Shown piece after piece: positions 50,128-60,043 of a stretch of 64,000 nt of DNA (position 1 is its first letter; every line of letters starts with the position of its first letter). The notes under the pieces were generated by a model that made no database searches, was not told the DNA's origin, and worked only from the letters and a program-made list of their open reading frames with translations. Origin of the DNA: Celerinatantimonas sp046054195 (lineage in GTDB: Bacteria > Pseudomonadota > Gammaproteobacteria > Enterobacterales > Celerinatantimonadaceae); the NCBI RefSeq assembly GCF_046054195.1, contig NZ_JBEQCS010000005.1:62001-126000 (forward strand), in the 5' to 3' direction. The position numbers were made by a program, and so were the translations under genes.

Positions 50128-50754
50128 ATGAACGAAATGCTGGCCGTGATGACCATTACCATTGTGGCGGTAATCAGCCCCGGCCCCGACTTTGCCATGA
50201 TCACTCGCGCAAGCTATGTCAACGGGCGTAAAACGGGGTTATTGGCAGCGTTGGGCATTGCCTGCGGAGTGCAGTTTCATGTCTTTTATACTTTGTTTGG
50301 CGTGGCGCTTATCATGGCACACTCACCGCTGATGATGAGCATCATGAAATATGTGGGAGCTGCGTATCTGATTTATCTTGGCATCAGTGCGCTTTGCCAA
50401 AAACAAGAATCATCCCAACAAACCGCTAATACTGACAAAGTTCGAAACTTTGCTGCGTTTAAAATGGGCCTATTCACCAATGCGCTCAACCCCAAAACCA
50501 TGCTATTTGTAATTGCCACATTTAGCCAAGTGATGACCCAGCACAGCTCAATTAGTCGCGGCCTAAGTTACGGCTTATTTATGTCATTTGCCCATTGGAT
50601 GTGGTTTTCGCTGGTCGCGGTATTTTTTACCTCAAAGAAGATCCGCTCGCAAATTTTAAGCCACCAACTTATCGCAGATCGAATTGTCGGCGTGGTGTTA
50701 ATGAGTTTAGGAATGCTGCTGGCGGTGAGCCATATGAGCACCACCGCAGCTTAA
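50128..50754 (+). CDS. LysE/RhtB-family amino-acid exporter
   Basis: This 208-aa inner-membrane protein has about six hydrophobic segments. The family signature is ISPGPDFAMITRASYVNGRK, followed by GIACGVQFHVFYTLFGVALI. KMGLFTNALNPKTMLFVIATF is the second conserved block. Members export amino acids such as threonine, homoserine or lysine. Regulation by the divergent LysR gene is likely. It ends 8 bp from the converging peptidase gene. Confidence 0.92.
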   Translation: MNEMLAVMTITIVAVISPGPDFAMITRASYVNGRKTGLLAALGIACGVQFHVFYTLFGVALIMAHSPLMMSIMKYVGAAYLIYLGISALCQKQESSQQTANTDKVRNFAAFKMGLFTNALNPKTMLFVIATFSQVMTQHSSISRGLSYGLFMSFAHWMWFSLVAVFFTSKKIRSQILSHQLIADRIVGVVLMSLGMLLAVSHMSTTAA

Positions 50755-50762
50755 CTGAAAGC

Positions 50763-51836
50763 TTATTCGCCCCAAGTGGCTTTAAGAACACGCAACCAGT
50801 TTTTATGGGCAATTTTATTGAGCAGTTCGGCATCATAACCGCGTTTTTCCAATGCGGTGAAGATCTTCGGTAAGCCAGTCACATCACCAAATTGAGCAGG
50901 CGTGCGACAGCCATCAAAGTCAGAGCCAAAGCCAACGCAATCTTCACCGACGTGTTCCAGCAGATACTCAATATGACGAACCTGTTGCTCCTCACCATCT
51001 TCTGGGTTGGCCTGGCCATTTTCAGCTAAAAACTTAGCCGCGAAGTTCACGCCAACAAAACCATGGCTGTCGCGAATGGCGTGCAACTGAGCATCAGTTA
51101 AATTGCGCGACTGCGCGCACAATGCGTGAGCATTGCTATGGCTTGCCACCAGCGGTGCACCACCAAGTTCAGCAGTTTGCCAAAAGCCGCGCTCATCCAT
51201 ATGCGACACATCCACTACGATCCCTTTGCGATGGCAAGATTTAATCAGCTCAAGACCTGTCTTATTAAAGCCAAACCCGGTATCTGGTGATGATGGAAAG
51301 CGAAATTTCACACCATCGCCAAAGCAAGTTGGGCGGCTCCAAACTGGACCCAAACTGCGCAGCCCTGCCGCATGCAAGATGTCCAAAAGATACAAAGACT
51401 GATCGATAGCCTCTGCGCCTTCCATGTGAATCACGACTGCGACCTGACAGCTAGCCATCGCCTGCTGAATATCAACAACTGAGCGACACACTTTCAGCTG
51501 CTGAGGACAACTTTCTTCAATACGCAGCAGCATCGATAGCGCATCAAAAATATAGGATTGGGATTCACATAATGTTGGAATTTCAAACTGAGATAATACC
51601 GGGTTATCCTGCCAAGGCGCCGCTGTTTTGCGCTCACCATCAAGAGATGCTGAAGGGATCCACAGTGCAAACAATCCACCCATAAAACCACCAAGCTGCA
51701 TGCGAGGCCAATCAAGATGGCCATCATCGGTGCCATTTAAAAAGGCCTGAGCAGGATCGCTGCGATAGTTTTCCCATAAGCGGTGCAACAGGTCGTTGTG
51801 ACCATCAAAAACGCGATAACGTGGTGGATGAGTCAT
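50763..51836 (-). CDS. Membrane dipeptidase, peptidase family M19
   Basis: This 357-aa zinc dipeptidase of the renal dipeptidase family cleaves dipeptides, including those with a C-terminal D-residue. Metal ligands are visible in FDGHNDLLHRL (His, Asp), VVIHMEGAEAI (Glu), VASHSNAHALC and VDVSHMD (His). GFGSDFDGC is the C-terminal signature. Last gene of the ten-gene operon; its ATG overlaps the iaaA stop by 4 bp. Role: final release of amino acids from D-containing dipeptides taken up by the linked ABC transporter (inferred). Despite the family name no signal peptide is seen, so it acts in the cytoplasm. Confidence 0.9.
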   Translation of the reverse strand: MTHPPRYRVFDGHNDLLHRLWENYRSDPAQAFLNGTDDGHLDWPRMQLGGFMGGLFALWIPSASLDGERKTAAPWQDNPVLSQFEIPTLCESQSYIFDALSMLLRIEESCPQQLKVCRSVVDIQQAMASCQVAVVIHMEGAEAIDQSLYLLDILHAAGLRSLGPVWSRPTCFGDGVKFRFPSSPDTGFGFNKTGLELIKSCHRKGIVVDVSHMDERGFWQTAELGGAPLVASHSNAHALCAQSRNLTDAQLHAIRDSHGFVGVNFAAKFLAENGQANPEDGEEQQVRHIEYLLEHVGEDCVGFGSDFDGCRTPAQFGDVTGLPKIFTALEKRGYDAELLNKIAHKNWLRVLKATWGE

Positions 51837-52810
51837 AGTTCACTCTCCCGATAAATACCAACACGAGGCTCATCGCCGACATAACCAAAGCCCCGATACA
51901 TTCCTTCGCTGTTAAAAATAAGTGCAATATTGCCTTTTGCATCAACGCCAATCATGCCGCCACTGCCTGCAATTTTTGGCAATTTTTCCATGACCACTTT
52001 ATTCATGGCATCATTGAGCGAGGCACCGGTATATGCCATTAATGCCGAGACATCATACGCGGCAACAGCTTTCATAAAGGCCTCGCCAGTGCCGGTTGAA
52101 GAGATAGCGACGGTCGCGTTATTGGCGTAGCAACCCGCGCCGATAATCGGGGAGTCTCCCACGCGGCCAACCATTTTATTGGTCATTCCACCCGTTGAGG
52201 TGGCGGCAGCTAGATTGCCATTGGCATCGATTGCAACCGCGCCAACGGTGCCATATTTTTTATCTGGATCGAGCGGATCGCCTGGCTTTTCAGCACTGAG
52301 TGCCTGTCCATCATGATCAAGCATCACCTGGGCACTTTGCGACACCCGTTTTAACTGCGCTAAACGCGTTGCGGTTGAGAAAAAGTCCGGTTCAACCATC
52401 TCCATATGTTGCGCTTTGGCAAAGGCTTCAGCACCTTTTCCAGTAAACAGCACATGTTCACTGTTTTCTAACACTTTACGAGCCGCCAAAATTGGATTGC
52501 GAATATGATTTACCGCACACACAGCGCCACTGTTAAGGGTTGCGCCATCCATAATACAAGCGTCCAACTCATGGGTTTGCTCATGGGTGAACACCGCACC
52601 GTGGCCGGCATTAAATAGCGGATTTTCTTCCAACTGACGAACCGCTTCGCTAACTGCATCCAGTGCGCTACCACCATTGGCTAATACGGCTTGTCCTGCG
52701 CTCACAATGGCTTTGAGCGATTGGCGATAATTATTTTCTAACTCTTTATCCATAGCAGAGCGAGTTAAAGCGCCCGCGCCACCATGAATGACAATAACTG
52801 GTTTAATCAT
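51833..52810 (-). CDS. iaaA: Isoaspartyl peptidase / L-asparaginase (Ntn hydrolase)
   Basis: This 325-aa plant-type asparaginase precursor self-cleaves before the nucleophile Thr188 (KKYGTVGAVA) into alpha and beta subunits. It hydrolyses beta-aspartyl dipeptides and asparagine. The N-terminal VIHGGAGAL and LFNAGHGAVF, and the beta-subunit ATSTGGMTNKMVGRVGDSP and SSTGTGEAF, are all conserved. In E. coli, iaaA directly precedes gsiABCD; here it is in the same operon with the order rearranged. The ATG at 52810 is used in preference to the GTG at 52816. Confidence 0.93.
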   Translation of the reverse strand: MIKPVIVIHGGAGALTRSAMDKELENNYRQSLKAIVSAGQAVLANGGSALDAVSEAVRQLEENPLFNAGHGAVFTHEQTHELDACIMDGATLNSGAVCAVNHIRNPILAARKVLENSEHVLFTGKGAEAFAKAQHMEMVEPDFFSTATRLAQLKRVSQSAQVMLDHDGQALSAEKPGDPLDPDKKYGTVGAVAIDANGNLAAATSTGGMTNKMVGRVGDSPIIGAGCYANNATVAISSTGTGEAFMKAVAAYDVSALMAYTGASLNDAMNKVVMEKLPKIAGSGGMIGVDAKGNIALIFNSEGMYRGFGYVGDEPRVGIYRESEL

Positions 52811-52823
52811 AACCACTGCTTCA

Positions 52824-53645
52824 TTACCCCTGAGTGCTGGCCAAATATGAAAAGGCGCTTAATAAACTGATAATCTCGCGCATCGTCGAACCGGTGTAGG
52901 TTACGGTACGTGCATCTAACTGCTCAACATTGGGGATTAGTGAAAAGATATCGGCCAGCACTGGTTTTGCGGCCGTTAGCTCCAACTTATAAGGCGCATA
53001 AATACGGGTCGTTGGCATACTGGAGGCTTGTTGCACAGCAAGTTCAGCCTGCTGGCGAATCAGCTTTTGCGCAGCTTTAGGGCTTAGCGATTCAGCCGCC
53101 GTGGTTGAAATCACCCGTTTGACACAAGCGTATTTGGCACTTGGATAATATTGCTCGACCCATTTGCCAAACAAATTATCACCGCTGACAAGCCATAATG
53201 GCGTTTGATATTCACAAGCTGCAGCGGCATAAATATCCACTTCAGCCATCGCTTGAGAGTTAATGCGAACGTTAAAGAAAGAGCGGCCATTAATGGTATG
53301 CGCCAAAATGCCTTTTTGCCCGACACCGCTGTGGTAACCAATACAAAACAAACCGTCATAATGGCTGTTCTCAATGCCTTCAACCATCGACAAAGGGCGT
53401 GGTTTACTTTGTACTAAACGGGCCCGCTCATCCATAAATGCAGGGCGCAGATTGGTCATCGAACCATGACTGTCAGCAACCACAACTTCGCTGGCACCAC
53501 CGGCAAAAGCGCCATCAATTGCCGCGTTCACTTCTTCTTCCATCAGAGCACGAGCAAGTTCATATTCACCATTGCCCTGAGAACACTGTTGGGGGCTGAC
53601 GACCCCGGCAATCCCTTCGATATCAGCTGAGATAAAAATTTTCAT
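52824..53645 (-). CDS. D-aminopeptidase, family M55 (DppA-like)
   Basis: This 273-aa zinc D-aminopeptidase is related to Bacillus DppA, which releases N-terminal D-Ala. The conserved metal and catalytic parts are KIFISADIEGIAGV (Asp, Glu), VVVADSHGSMTNL (His) and FCIGYHSGVGQKGILAHT (His). The C-terminal domain is complete. The gene lies between the DmpA-like gene and iaaA in the peptide operon, 27 nt after the former. Such enzymes allow D-residues at the N-terminus to be removed, for example from cell-wall peptides. Confidence 0.9.
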   Translation of the reverse strand: MKIFISADIEGIAGVVSPQQCSQGNGEYELARALMEEEVNAAIDGAFAGGASEVVVADSHGSMTNLRPAFMDERARLVQSKPRPLSMVEGIENSHYDGLFCIGYHSGVGQKGILAHTINGRSFFNVRINSQAMAEVDIYAAAACEYQTPLWLVSGDNLFGKWVEQYYPSAKYACVKRVISTTAAESLSPKAAQKLIRQQAELAVQQASSMPTTRIYAPYKLELTAAKPVLADIFSLIPNVEQLDARTVTYTGSTMREIISLLSAFSYLASTQG

Positions 53646-53672
53646 AATTAGTCATTCCTTCCCTCGCCAGAG

Positions 53673-54737
53673 CTATAAAATCGTGGCGGCTAAATGATCC
53701 AGAACGTCGCTTAGGGCGCTGCGGGAGTGATCGCGAAAACCTTTGACGGCACTCGCTTGTAAAAGCGCGTCTAAAACAGCAAATTCACAGCCTTCAGCGG
53801 CGGCACATAAAAGCTCTTCAAGATGGCTGTCATCAAGGTCATTGGCCGCTTCACTTGCGGTTGAAAAGGCCACGCCAATATCGCCCGAACCATGGCCCCA
53901 ATAACTGCCCAAACGGCCAAGCCCTGCGCCGGCACGTTTAGCAACGCGTTTAAGCTGGCGCGAGCTTAACGGTGCATCGGTTGCCATAATGATGATGATT
54001 GAGCCAGCATCACGCTGAGCAGCTATTTCGCTAAGCGCAGATTCAACCCACGGTCCAATAGCCAAGCCATCTAAACGCAGCGCCTGCAATCGGCCAAAGT
54101 TTGCTAGCACCAGCACACCCAGTGTGGCATTAAGCTGAGGAATGTAGCGAGAACTCGTACCGATACCACCTTTAAGACCAAAGCAGCTCATGCCCCGACC
54201 CGCACCAACGCTGCCGCGCTCGAAGTCACTTTTAGCACAGGTAATCGCATCGATAGCCATCGACTCAGTTACAGCAAATGCTTGCTGATCATTTAAAAAG
54301 CCATCGTTACACTCTAAAACCAGTGGATTAACGGTGGCCATCTCGCGACCCGCTTCAGGGTTTTGCGAAACTGTGTATTGCACAGCGGCGGTAAATAATC
54401 GACCAACAGAGAAGGTATTACCGAGCAAAATTGGCGTTTGCAAAATCCCTAGCTCGTCAAGCTGCGTCAGGCCAATGGGTTTGGCAAAACCGTTTAAAAC
54501 AGCGGCCCCGGCGCGCAGTGGATTGATAAACAGATTGTCATCACTGGGAACAATTGCGCTAACGCCCGTTTGAATATCACCCTCGTTTAAGGTGACATGC
54601 CCAACTTTCACGCCACGGACATCACTGATGCGGTTGGTCGGGCCAGGTTGCAATTGTGGATATCCAACCATGCGCTGGGTTTGCCAGCGCTCAAGCAAAC
54701 ATTTCAGCCGGGTTTGGATATACGGATCATGTGCCAT
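53673..54737 (-). CDS. P1-family aminopeptidase (DmpA/BapA type, S58)
   Basis: This 354-aa Ntn-fold peptidase is of the DmpA family, whose members cleave L-aminopeptides, D-amino acid amides or beta-peptides. Features are the N-terminal ISDVRGVKVGHVTLN, LLGNTFSVGRLF, NPLVLECNDGFLN and the autoprocessing site with nucleophile Ser in GLKGGIGTSSRY. GSIIIIMATDAPLSSRQLKR is the C-terminal signature. It sits right after the permease genes in the operon (38 nt). Broad stereospecificity fits a D-peptide salvage role. Confidence 0.9.
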   Translation of the reverse strand: MAHDPYIQTRLKCLLERWQTQRMVGYPQLQPGPTNRISDVRGVKVGHVTLNEGDIQTGVSAIVPSDDNLFINPLRAGAAVLNGFAKPIGLTQLDELGILQTPILLGNTFSVGRLFTAAVQYTVSQNPEAGREMATVNPLVLECNDGFLNDQQAFAVTESMAIDAITCAKSDFERGSVGAGRGMSCFGLKGGIGTSSRYIPQLNATLGVLVLANFGRLQALRLDGLAIGPWVESALSEIAAQRDAGSIIIIMATDAPLSSRQLKRVAKRAGAGLGRLGSYWGHGSGDIGVAFSTASEAANDLDDSHLEELLCAAAEGCEFAVLDALLQASAVKGFRDHSRSALSDVLDHLAATIL

Positions 54738-54775
54738 GAATATTCCTCATCACCTGTGACAAACCTGCCAACAGG

Positions 54776-55657
54776 TTAATTTTTCAATTTTGGATCTAAT
54801 GTGTCGCGAAGCGCATCGCCAAGGAGATTAAATGCCAGCACCGTGACAAAAATAGCCAGCCCCGGGAACAAACTGACATGCCAAACGCCAGCCATCATCA
54901 TATTGCGGCCCATCGCCAGAATATTGCCCCACTCAGGCACATCAGGTTCAGGACCAAGGCCGATAAAGCTTAAGCTAGCCGCAGTTAAAATGCTGGTACC
55001 GATACGCATGGTAAAAAAGACAATCACATTTGAGAGCGTACCGGGCAGAATATGACGCAGCAGAATTAATCGGTCCCGCGCACCCGCGCAGCGCACCGCT
55101 TCAACATAAGCGGCTTGTTTTAGCGATAGAGTCGAGGCCCTAACGATGCGCGCAAACACGGGCACACTGAACACCGCGACCGCGACAATAACGTTATTGA
55201 GCCCTGGCCCTAAGATGGCTACGACTGCAATCGCCAGCAACATGCCAGGAAAAGCAAACAACACATCGGCGCCGCGCATAATCAGCATATCCAGCCAACC
55301 ACCGTAGTAGCCAGCGAACAGCCCTAATAAAATGCCTAAGACCATGCCGAGCGTCACCGAGAAAAAGCCAACATATAATGAGATGCGAGCCCCGAAAATA
55401 ATGCGACTGAATAAGTCTCGCCCTAGCTCATCGGTGCCCATCAAATGGTGCCAACTAGGCGGTGACGACAAAGCGCTCCAATCCGACTGCATTGGGCTGT
55501 ATGGCGCAAGCCACGGCGCAAAAACCGCCACTAACACCAGCAACAAGATAAAGCCACCGGAGCCAACCGCTACCGGATTAGTAATAATTCTGCGCCAGAA
55601 TTCCCGCCATGGGGAGCGAATATTATCTTGATGATTAATTTCGATTAACGAATCCAT
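54776..55657 (-). CDS. gsiD: Peptide ABC transporter permease (GsiD/DppC-like)
   Basis: This 293-aa inner-membrane permease has an N-terminal OppC-type segment (about residues 25-50), a DELGRDLFSRIIFGARISL motif typical of DppC/GsiD, and the EAA loop EAVRCAGARDRLILLRHILP, which docks onto the ATPase. About six membrane segments. It pairs with the GsiC-like permease 9 nt upstream. Together with GsiA and GsiB homologues it forms an oligopeptide/glutathione-type importer. The gene name is by order and similarity; the substrate here is probably small peptides. Confidence 0.88.
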   Translation of the reverse strand: MDSLIEINHQDNIRSPWREFWRRIITNPVAVGSGGFILLLVLVAVFAPWLAPYSPMQSDWSALSSPPSWHHLMGTDELGRDLFSRIIFGARISLYVGFFSVTLGMVLGILLGLFAGYYGGWLDMLIMRGADVLFAFPGMLLAIAVVAILGPGLNNVIVAVAVFSVPVFARIVRASTLSLKQAAYVEAVRCAGARDRLILLRHILPGTLSNVIVFFTMRIGTSILTAASLSFIGLGPEPDVPEWGNILAMGRNMMMAGVWHVSLFPGLAIFVTVLAFNLLGDALRDTLDPKLKN

Positions 55658-55666
55658 AATGCGCTC

Positions 55667-56587
55667 CTACTTCAGGCGAATGGCAGGGTTGATCACCGCA
55701 TAAAGCAAGTCGACCAGCAGGTTAATAACAATAAATTCCAGTACAAACAGCATCACCAATGCCTGGATCACCGGTTGGTCTTGTGTCTGAATCGACTCAA
55801 TCAAAAGCCATCCCAACCCAGGCCAACTAAAGACTCTTTCCACCACAATTGAGCCGCCCAGCAAAAAGCCAAATTGCAGCCCCAGCATGGTAATCACCGG
55901 GATCAGCGCATTGCGCATAATATGTTTCCAAGTCACCAGCTTTTCGCGCAATCCTTTCGATTTTGCCGTGCGCACATAATCTTCTTGGGCAACTTCTAAA
56001 AATGCTGAACGGGTAAAACGTGCCATCACGGCAGCCACCGAGGCTCCTAAGGTAAATGCTGGCAGAATAATATCGCTGGGTTTGTTAAAGCCGCTGACAG
56101 AAAAGATACCAAATGGCATCGCGACAAATTGAATGAGCAACAAACCCAACCAAAATGCTGGAAGCGAAATACCGCCAATGGCGATACTCATCAATGTCCA
56201 GTCTTGCCATTTGCCGCGTTTAAGCGCGGAAAAAACGCCAACGAGCAAGCCCAAAATAACCGACCACACAAATCCAGCGAGCGCCAGATACAGCGTCGGC
56301 ATAAAACTTTTCGCAATGACTTCACTCACACTCTGTTGAGTGCGATAAGTAATGCCTAAATTGCCTTGAAATAAGCCGCTTAACCAATTCCAATATTGCA
56401 TCGGCAGCGACTGATTTAAGCCTAAATGAACCCGAGCAGCCTCAATGGCTGCCTGGGTTGCATCAGGCCCGGCGTAGATCCTGGCTGGATCGCCGGGCAA
56501 CAGCTTAATAAAGCCAAAGACCAACAGGGAGACCACCAGTAACACCGGGATCATTTCGAGGATACGGCGGATCACGTAAGTTAACAT
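55667..56587 (-). CDS. gsiC: Peptide ABC transporter permease (GsiC/DppB-like)
   Basis: This 306-aa permease starts MLTYVIRRILEMIPVLLVVS, the DppB-type first membrane helix, with LLPGDPARIYAGPDA in the first periplasmic loop. The EAA loop is VRTAKSKGLREKLVTWKHIMRNAL and the C-terminus RVFSWPGLGWLLIESIQTQD is conserved. Six membrane segments expected. It lies 18 nt after the binding-protein gene in the same operon. Confidence 0.9.
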   Translation of the reverse strand: MLTYVIRRILEMIPVLLVVSLLVFGFIKLLPGDPARIYAGPDATQAAIEAARVHLGLNQSLPMQYWNWLSGLFQGNLGITYRTQQSVSEVIAKSFMPTLYLALAGFVWSVILGLLVGVFSALKRGKWQDWTLMSIAIGGISLPAFWLGLLLIQFVAMPFGIFSVSGFNKPSDIILPAFTLGASVAAVMARFTRSAFLEVAQEDYVRTAKSKGLREKLVTWKHIMRNALIPVITMLGLQFGFLLGGSIVVERVFSWPGLGWLLIESIQTQDQPVIQALVMLFVLEFIVINLLVDLLYAVINPAIRLK

Positions 56588-56605
56588 CAGGCTCTCCCTC
56601 TCGAC

Positions 56606-58147
56606 TTATTTGAACTGCGCTTGGTCAAACAACAAGGTACCGTCGGCCAGCATCGAAACGCCGGTTAAATCTTTCTGTTTTCCGACTAAGTTATCCGGTG
56701 TACCCAAAAATGCGATTGGGGCATTTTTCCAAATGAGTTTCTGGGCACGGGCATAAGCTTTGGCACGAACTTTCGGGTCAGCAGTTGCCAGTCCATCGGT
56801 AATCGCTTGATCCACTTTTTTGTTTGAGAAGTATGAAACGTTATACGCAGTTGGGACCCAAGACTCGGTTGCAAACAACGGACGCAGGGCCCAGTCAGCA
56901 TCACCGGTTGAAGGCGACCAACCACCGTAATACAAATCAAACTGCGCTTTTTTCGGATCGCGAACGCTCCACAGTTTGGCATCACGAGTACCGGAGTCCA
57001 TTGGCACCACTTTAACTTGAATGCCAACCTGACCTAACTGCTGTTTAAAGAACTGAGCACAACGAACTGCTGTGGTGGCGTTAGAAACCCACAAATTCAG
57101 TTTCAGACCGTGGCCATAGCCTGCTTCTTTTAGCAGTTCTTTGGCTTTAGCTGGATTGTAGCTATAATCCGGAGAGCTCTGTTTGGCAAAGAACTGTACG
57201 CGTGGTGCAATGGCTGATTCGGCAGGGATCCCCATGTCGGCAAAGCCCACTTTTAACCACAATCTACGGTTAATCGCGTAGTTGATTGCTTGACGTACTT
57301 TTAACTTAGCCAGTGGTTTGTGCTGGGTGTTAATCGCCATGTAATACATGTAGATACTTGGGTCACGCTGTACGGCCAATTTAGTATCGTTTTTAACGGT
57401 GTTCACTAGATCAGCAGGCAGTGGATAAATCGCATTCACCTGACCTGATTTAAGCGCTGCAACACGAGTTGAATCTTCAGGAGCTGGATAGAAAGTTACG
57501 CTATCAACTTTTGGCCAACCTTTTTGCCAGTAGTGGTTGTTTTTAGTCAGCTCAACATCTTTACCCGGTTGCCACTGCACAAATTTAAATGGACCTGTAC
57601 CCACTGGGTGTTTACGCAACTGCGCTTCGGTTGAGTATTTTTTCAGTACCGCAGGGCTCCACATCACTGCCGATGGATGAGCTAAGGTATTGATAAATGC
57701 ACCGAATGATTGGCTTAAGTCCACTTTAACGGTGTCATCGCTCACAACGCTAACCGATTTAACCAATTTGAACAGACTGTTACGTTTAAGCCCCAAGCTT
57801 TGATCGGCTAAGCGATCCAAGTTAGCTTTAACCGCTGCGGCATTAAATGGTGTGCCGTCTTGGAAAGTCACACCATGGCGCAGATGAATCACAAATTCAG
57901 TCGCGTTTTTATTACTGGTGTAACTCGTTGCCAATTTTGGAATAAGTTTCATGTTGGCATCGAACTGGAACAAACGCTCGAAAATACCACTTTGAACAGA
58001 ATAACTAACATTGTCTGAGGTATCGTGTGGGTCGAGGCCCGTGATATCCGCATACATTGAAATTTTAAGGCCTTGAGCATAGGCACAACCCATTCCCAAG
58101 CTTAATGCCAACGCAAGAGCTGCGCGGCGGTAGTGTTTGCATTGCAT
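56606..58147 (-). CDS. gsiB: Peptide ABC transporter periplasmic binding protein (GsiB-like)
   Basis: This 513-aa SBP family 5 protein is exported: signal peptide at about residues 1-24 (cleavage after CAYA), then a large two-lobed binding domain. LKISMYADITGLDPHDTSDN, FVIHLRHGVTFQDGTPFNA and VGTGPFKFVQW are family blocks. GsiB-type proteins bind glutathione in E. coli; here the operon with D-peptide enzymes suggests peptides with gamma- or iso-peptide bonds such as muropeptide fragments. It follows gsiA by 50 nt. Confidence 0.9.
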   Translation of the reverse strand: MQCKHYRRAALALALSLGMGCAYAQGLKISMYADITGLDPHDTSDNVSYSVQSGIFERLFQFDANMKLIPKLATSYTSNKNATEFVIHLRHGVTFQDGTPFNAAAVKANLDRLADQSLGLKRNSLFKLVKSVSVVSDDTVKVDLSQSFGAFINTLAHPSAVMWSPAVLKKYSTEAQLRKHPVGTGPFKFVQWQPGKDVELTKNNHYWQKGWPKVDSVTFYPAPEDSTRVAALKSGQVNAIYPLPADLVNTVKNDTKLAVQRDPSIYMYYMAINTQHKPLAKLKVRQAINYAINRRLWLKVGFADMGIPAESAIAPRVQFFAKQSSPDYSYNPAKAKELLKEAGYGHGLKLNLWVSNATTAVRCAQFFKQQLGQVGIQVKVVPMDSGTRDAKLWSVRDPKKAQFDLYYGGWSPSTGDADWALRPLFATESWVPTAYNVSYFSNKKVDQAITDGLATADPKVRAKAYARAQKLIWKNAPIAFLGTPDNLVGKQKDLTGVSMLADGTLLFDQAQFK

Positions 58148-58197
58148 GAGTTTCTCCTCAACGTCCTGTTTTTATTGTGTATCTAAACTCGTTTGTG

Positions 58198-60024
58198 TTA
58201 TGACTCGATTGCGACCCAGTGTTGCTCGCTAATCTGGCGATAACGCAGTTTTTGAACCTCATCGCCAACGGCTTTCATCGGAGAGGGACGCAGTTCATCG
58301 TCATCAAACTGGCGTCCTTCACGACGGCTCGGGTTGGCAATTGGCACACTGGCTAATAAGCGTTTGGTGTAGGCGTGCGTTGGATTATTAAAGATGGCAT
58401 TGCGTGAGCCAAATTCGACAATCTGACCCAAATACATAACGGCGACGCGGTTAGCGATTCGCTCGACCACAGCCATATCATGAGAGATAAAGATCCAGGA
58501 GACGCCGGTTTTCTGCTGCAGGTCCATCATCAAATTAATCACCTGCGCCTGAATCGATACATCGAGCGCAGAGACCGCTTCATCAGCGATAATCACTTTA
58601 GGCTTAAGCGCCATCGCGCGGGCAATTGCGATGCGCTGACGCTGACCGCCAGAAAATTCGTGTGGATAACGACGAGCATGCTCAGGTTTTAGGCCAACAC
58701 TTAACAATAGCTGCTCGACAACCGGAGTAGCTTGTTTAAGATTTTTCGCCAAACCATGGATTAAAAGCGGCTCAGCAATCGTAAAACCAACGGTTAAACG
58801 CGGGTTTAAAGAGGCGTATGGATCTTGGAACACCATCTGCAATTCACGGCGCAGCGGTTTAAAATCGCGATCTCTTAACAGTGAGATCTCTTTGCCTTGA
58901 AAATGAATCGACTCGCTTTGATTTTCAACTAAGCGCAAAAGTGCGCGTCCCGTAGTTGATTTACCGCAGCCTGACTCACCAACAATCGCCACGGTTTCGC
59001 CCGGATATACATCAAAATCAATCTGCTCAACGGCGTGCACTTCATGAGTCACTTTACTCATAATGCCGGAGCTTACTGGGTAGTAAACTTTTAGCCCGCG
59101 CACATCTAACAGTGGTTTAGCCGAGTAATCAGCAGTGCGCTGCTCACTTAACTGCGCGTCCGGTGCATCTTCACCAACGATGGCAAAGCGTTTAGGCCAC
59201 TGAGATTGGCCCATATCACCAAGTTTTGGCACAGCAGCTAGCAGCGACTGAGTATAAGGATGCTGTGGAGCTTTGAAGATTTGCTCAACACTGCCAGTTT
59301 CAACGACTTTACCGCGCAGCATCACCACCACGCGATCGGCAATCTCGGCGACCACGCCCATATCATGGGTGATAAACATCACGGCCATTTGCCGCTCTTT
59401 TTGTAAATCGCGCAGGATCTGTAAGATCCGTGCTTGCACCGTGACATCAAGAGCGGTGGTCGGTTCATCGGCTATTAGCATCTGCGGGTCGCAGGTCAGT
59501 GCCAACGCAATCATCACCCTTTGGCGCATGCCGCCAGAGAGCGCTTGAGGATAGCTTTGCATCACCCGCTCGACATCGTTAATACGCACTTTATCGAGCA
59601 GCGTCATCGCTTTTTGCCAAGCCTGTTCACGCGAACACAAGTGGTGATCGCGCAGAGCCTCAGTTAACTGGTCACCGATTTTTAGCACAGGATTAAGCGA
59701 AGTCATTGGTTCTTGAAAGATCATCGCCAATGATTGACCGCGCAATTTGCGCTGTGCGGTTTCATCGATTTTGGTCAAATCGTAGTGATTTTTCTCATCT
59801 GGGCAATACAGCGCCTGCCCATTTTCAATCACGGCATTATCACTTAACAGCCCCATCAAAGAGAGCGAAGTCACCGATTTTCCCGAACCACTTTCGCCGA
59901 CTACGGCAACCACTTCGCCGCGATTAATTTCAAAGCTCACGCCATCTAAGGCGCGATTGACGCCTTCGCGACTTTTAAAGCCAATGGTTAAATCGGATAT
60001 CTTTAATAACGGGGAATCAGTCAT
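58198..60024 (-). CDS. gsiA: Peptide ABC transporter ATPase, fused double (GsiA-like)
   Basis: This 608-aa protein contains two ATP-binding cassettes in one chain, as in GsiA. Cassette 1 has Walker A GESGSGKS (43-50), signature LSGGMRQR and Walker B MLIADEPTTALD. Cassette 2 has GESGCGKST, FSGGQRQRIAIARA and VIIADEAVSALD. Each is followed by an oligopeptide C-terminal domain. It energises the GsiCD-type permease. The ATG at 60024 is chosen because AAGGAG lies 5-6 nt upstream; a longer frame to 60147 overlaps dgcA and is not supported. Confidence 0.93.
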   Translation of the reverse strand: MTDSPLLKISDLTIGFKSREGVNRALDGVSFEINRGEVVAVVGESGSGKSVTSLSLMGLLSDNAVIENGQALYCPDEKNHYDLTKIDETAQRKLRGQSLAMIFQEPMTSLNPVLKIGDQLTEALRDHHLCSREQAWQKAMTLLDKVRINDVERVMQSYPQALSGGMRQRVMIALALTCDPQMLIADEPTTALDVTVQARILQILRDLQKERQMAVMFITHDMGVVAEIADRVVVMLRGKVVETGSVEQIFKAPQHPYTQSLLAAVPKLGDMGQSQWPKRFAIVGEDAPDAQLSEQRTADYSAKPLLDVRGLKVYYPVSSGIMSKVTHEVHAVEQIDFDVYPGETVAIVGESGCGKSTTGRALLRLVENQSESIHFQGKEISLLRDRDFKPLRRELQMVFQDPYASLNPRLTVGFTIAEPLLIHGLAKNLKQATPVVEQLLLSVGLKPEHARRYPHEFSGGQRQRIAIARAMALKPKVIIADEAVSALDVSIQAQVINLMMDLQQKTGVSWIFISHDMAVVERIANRVAVMYLGQIVEFGSRNAIFNNPTHAYTKRLLASVPIANPSRREGRQFDDDELRPSPMKAVGDEVQKLRYRQISEQHWVAIES

Positions 60025-60043
60025 ATCGCTCCTTGATGACATA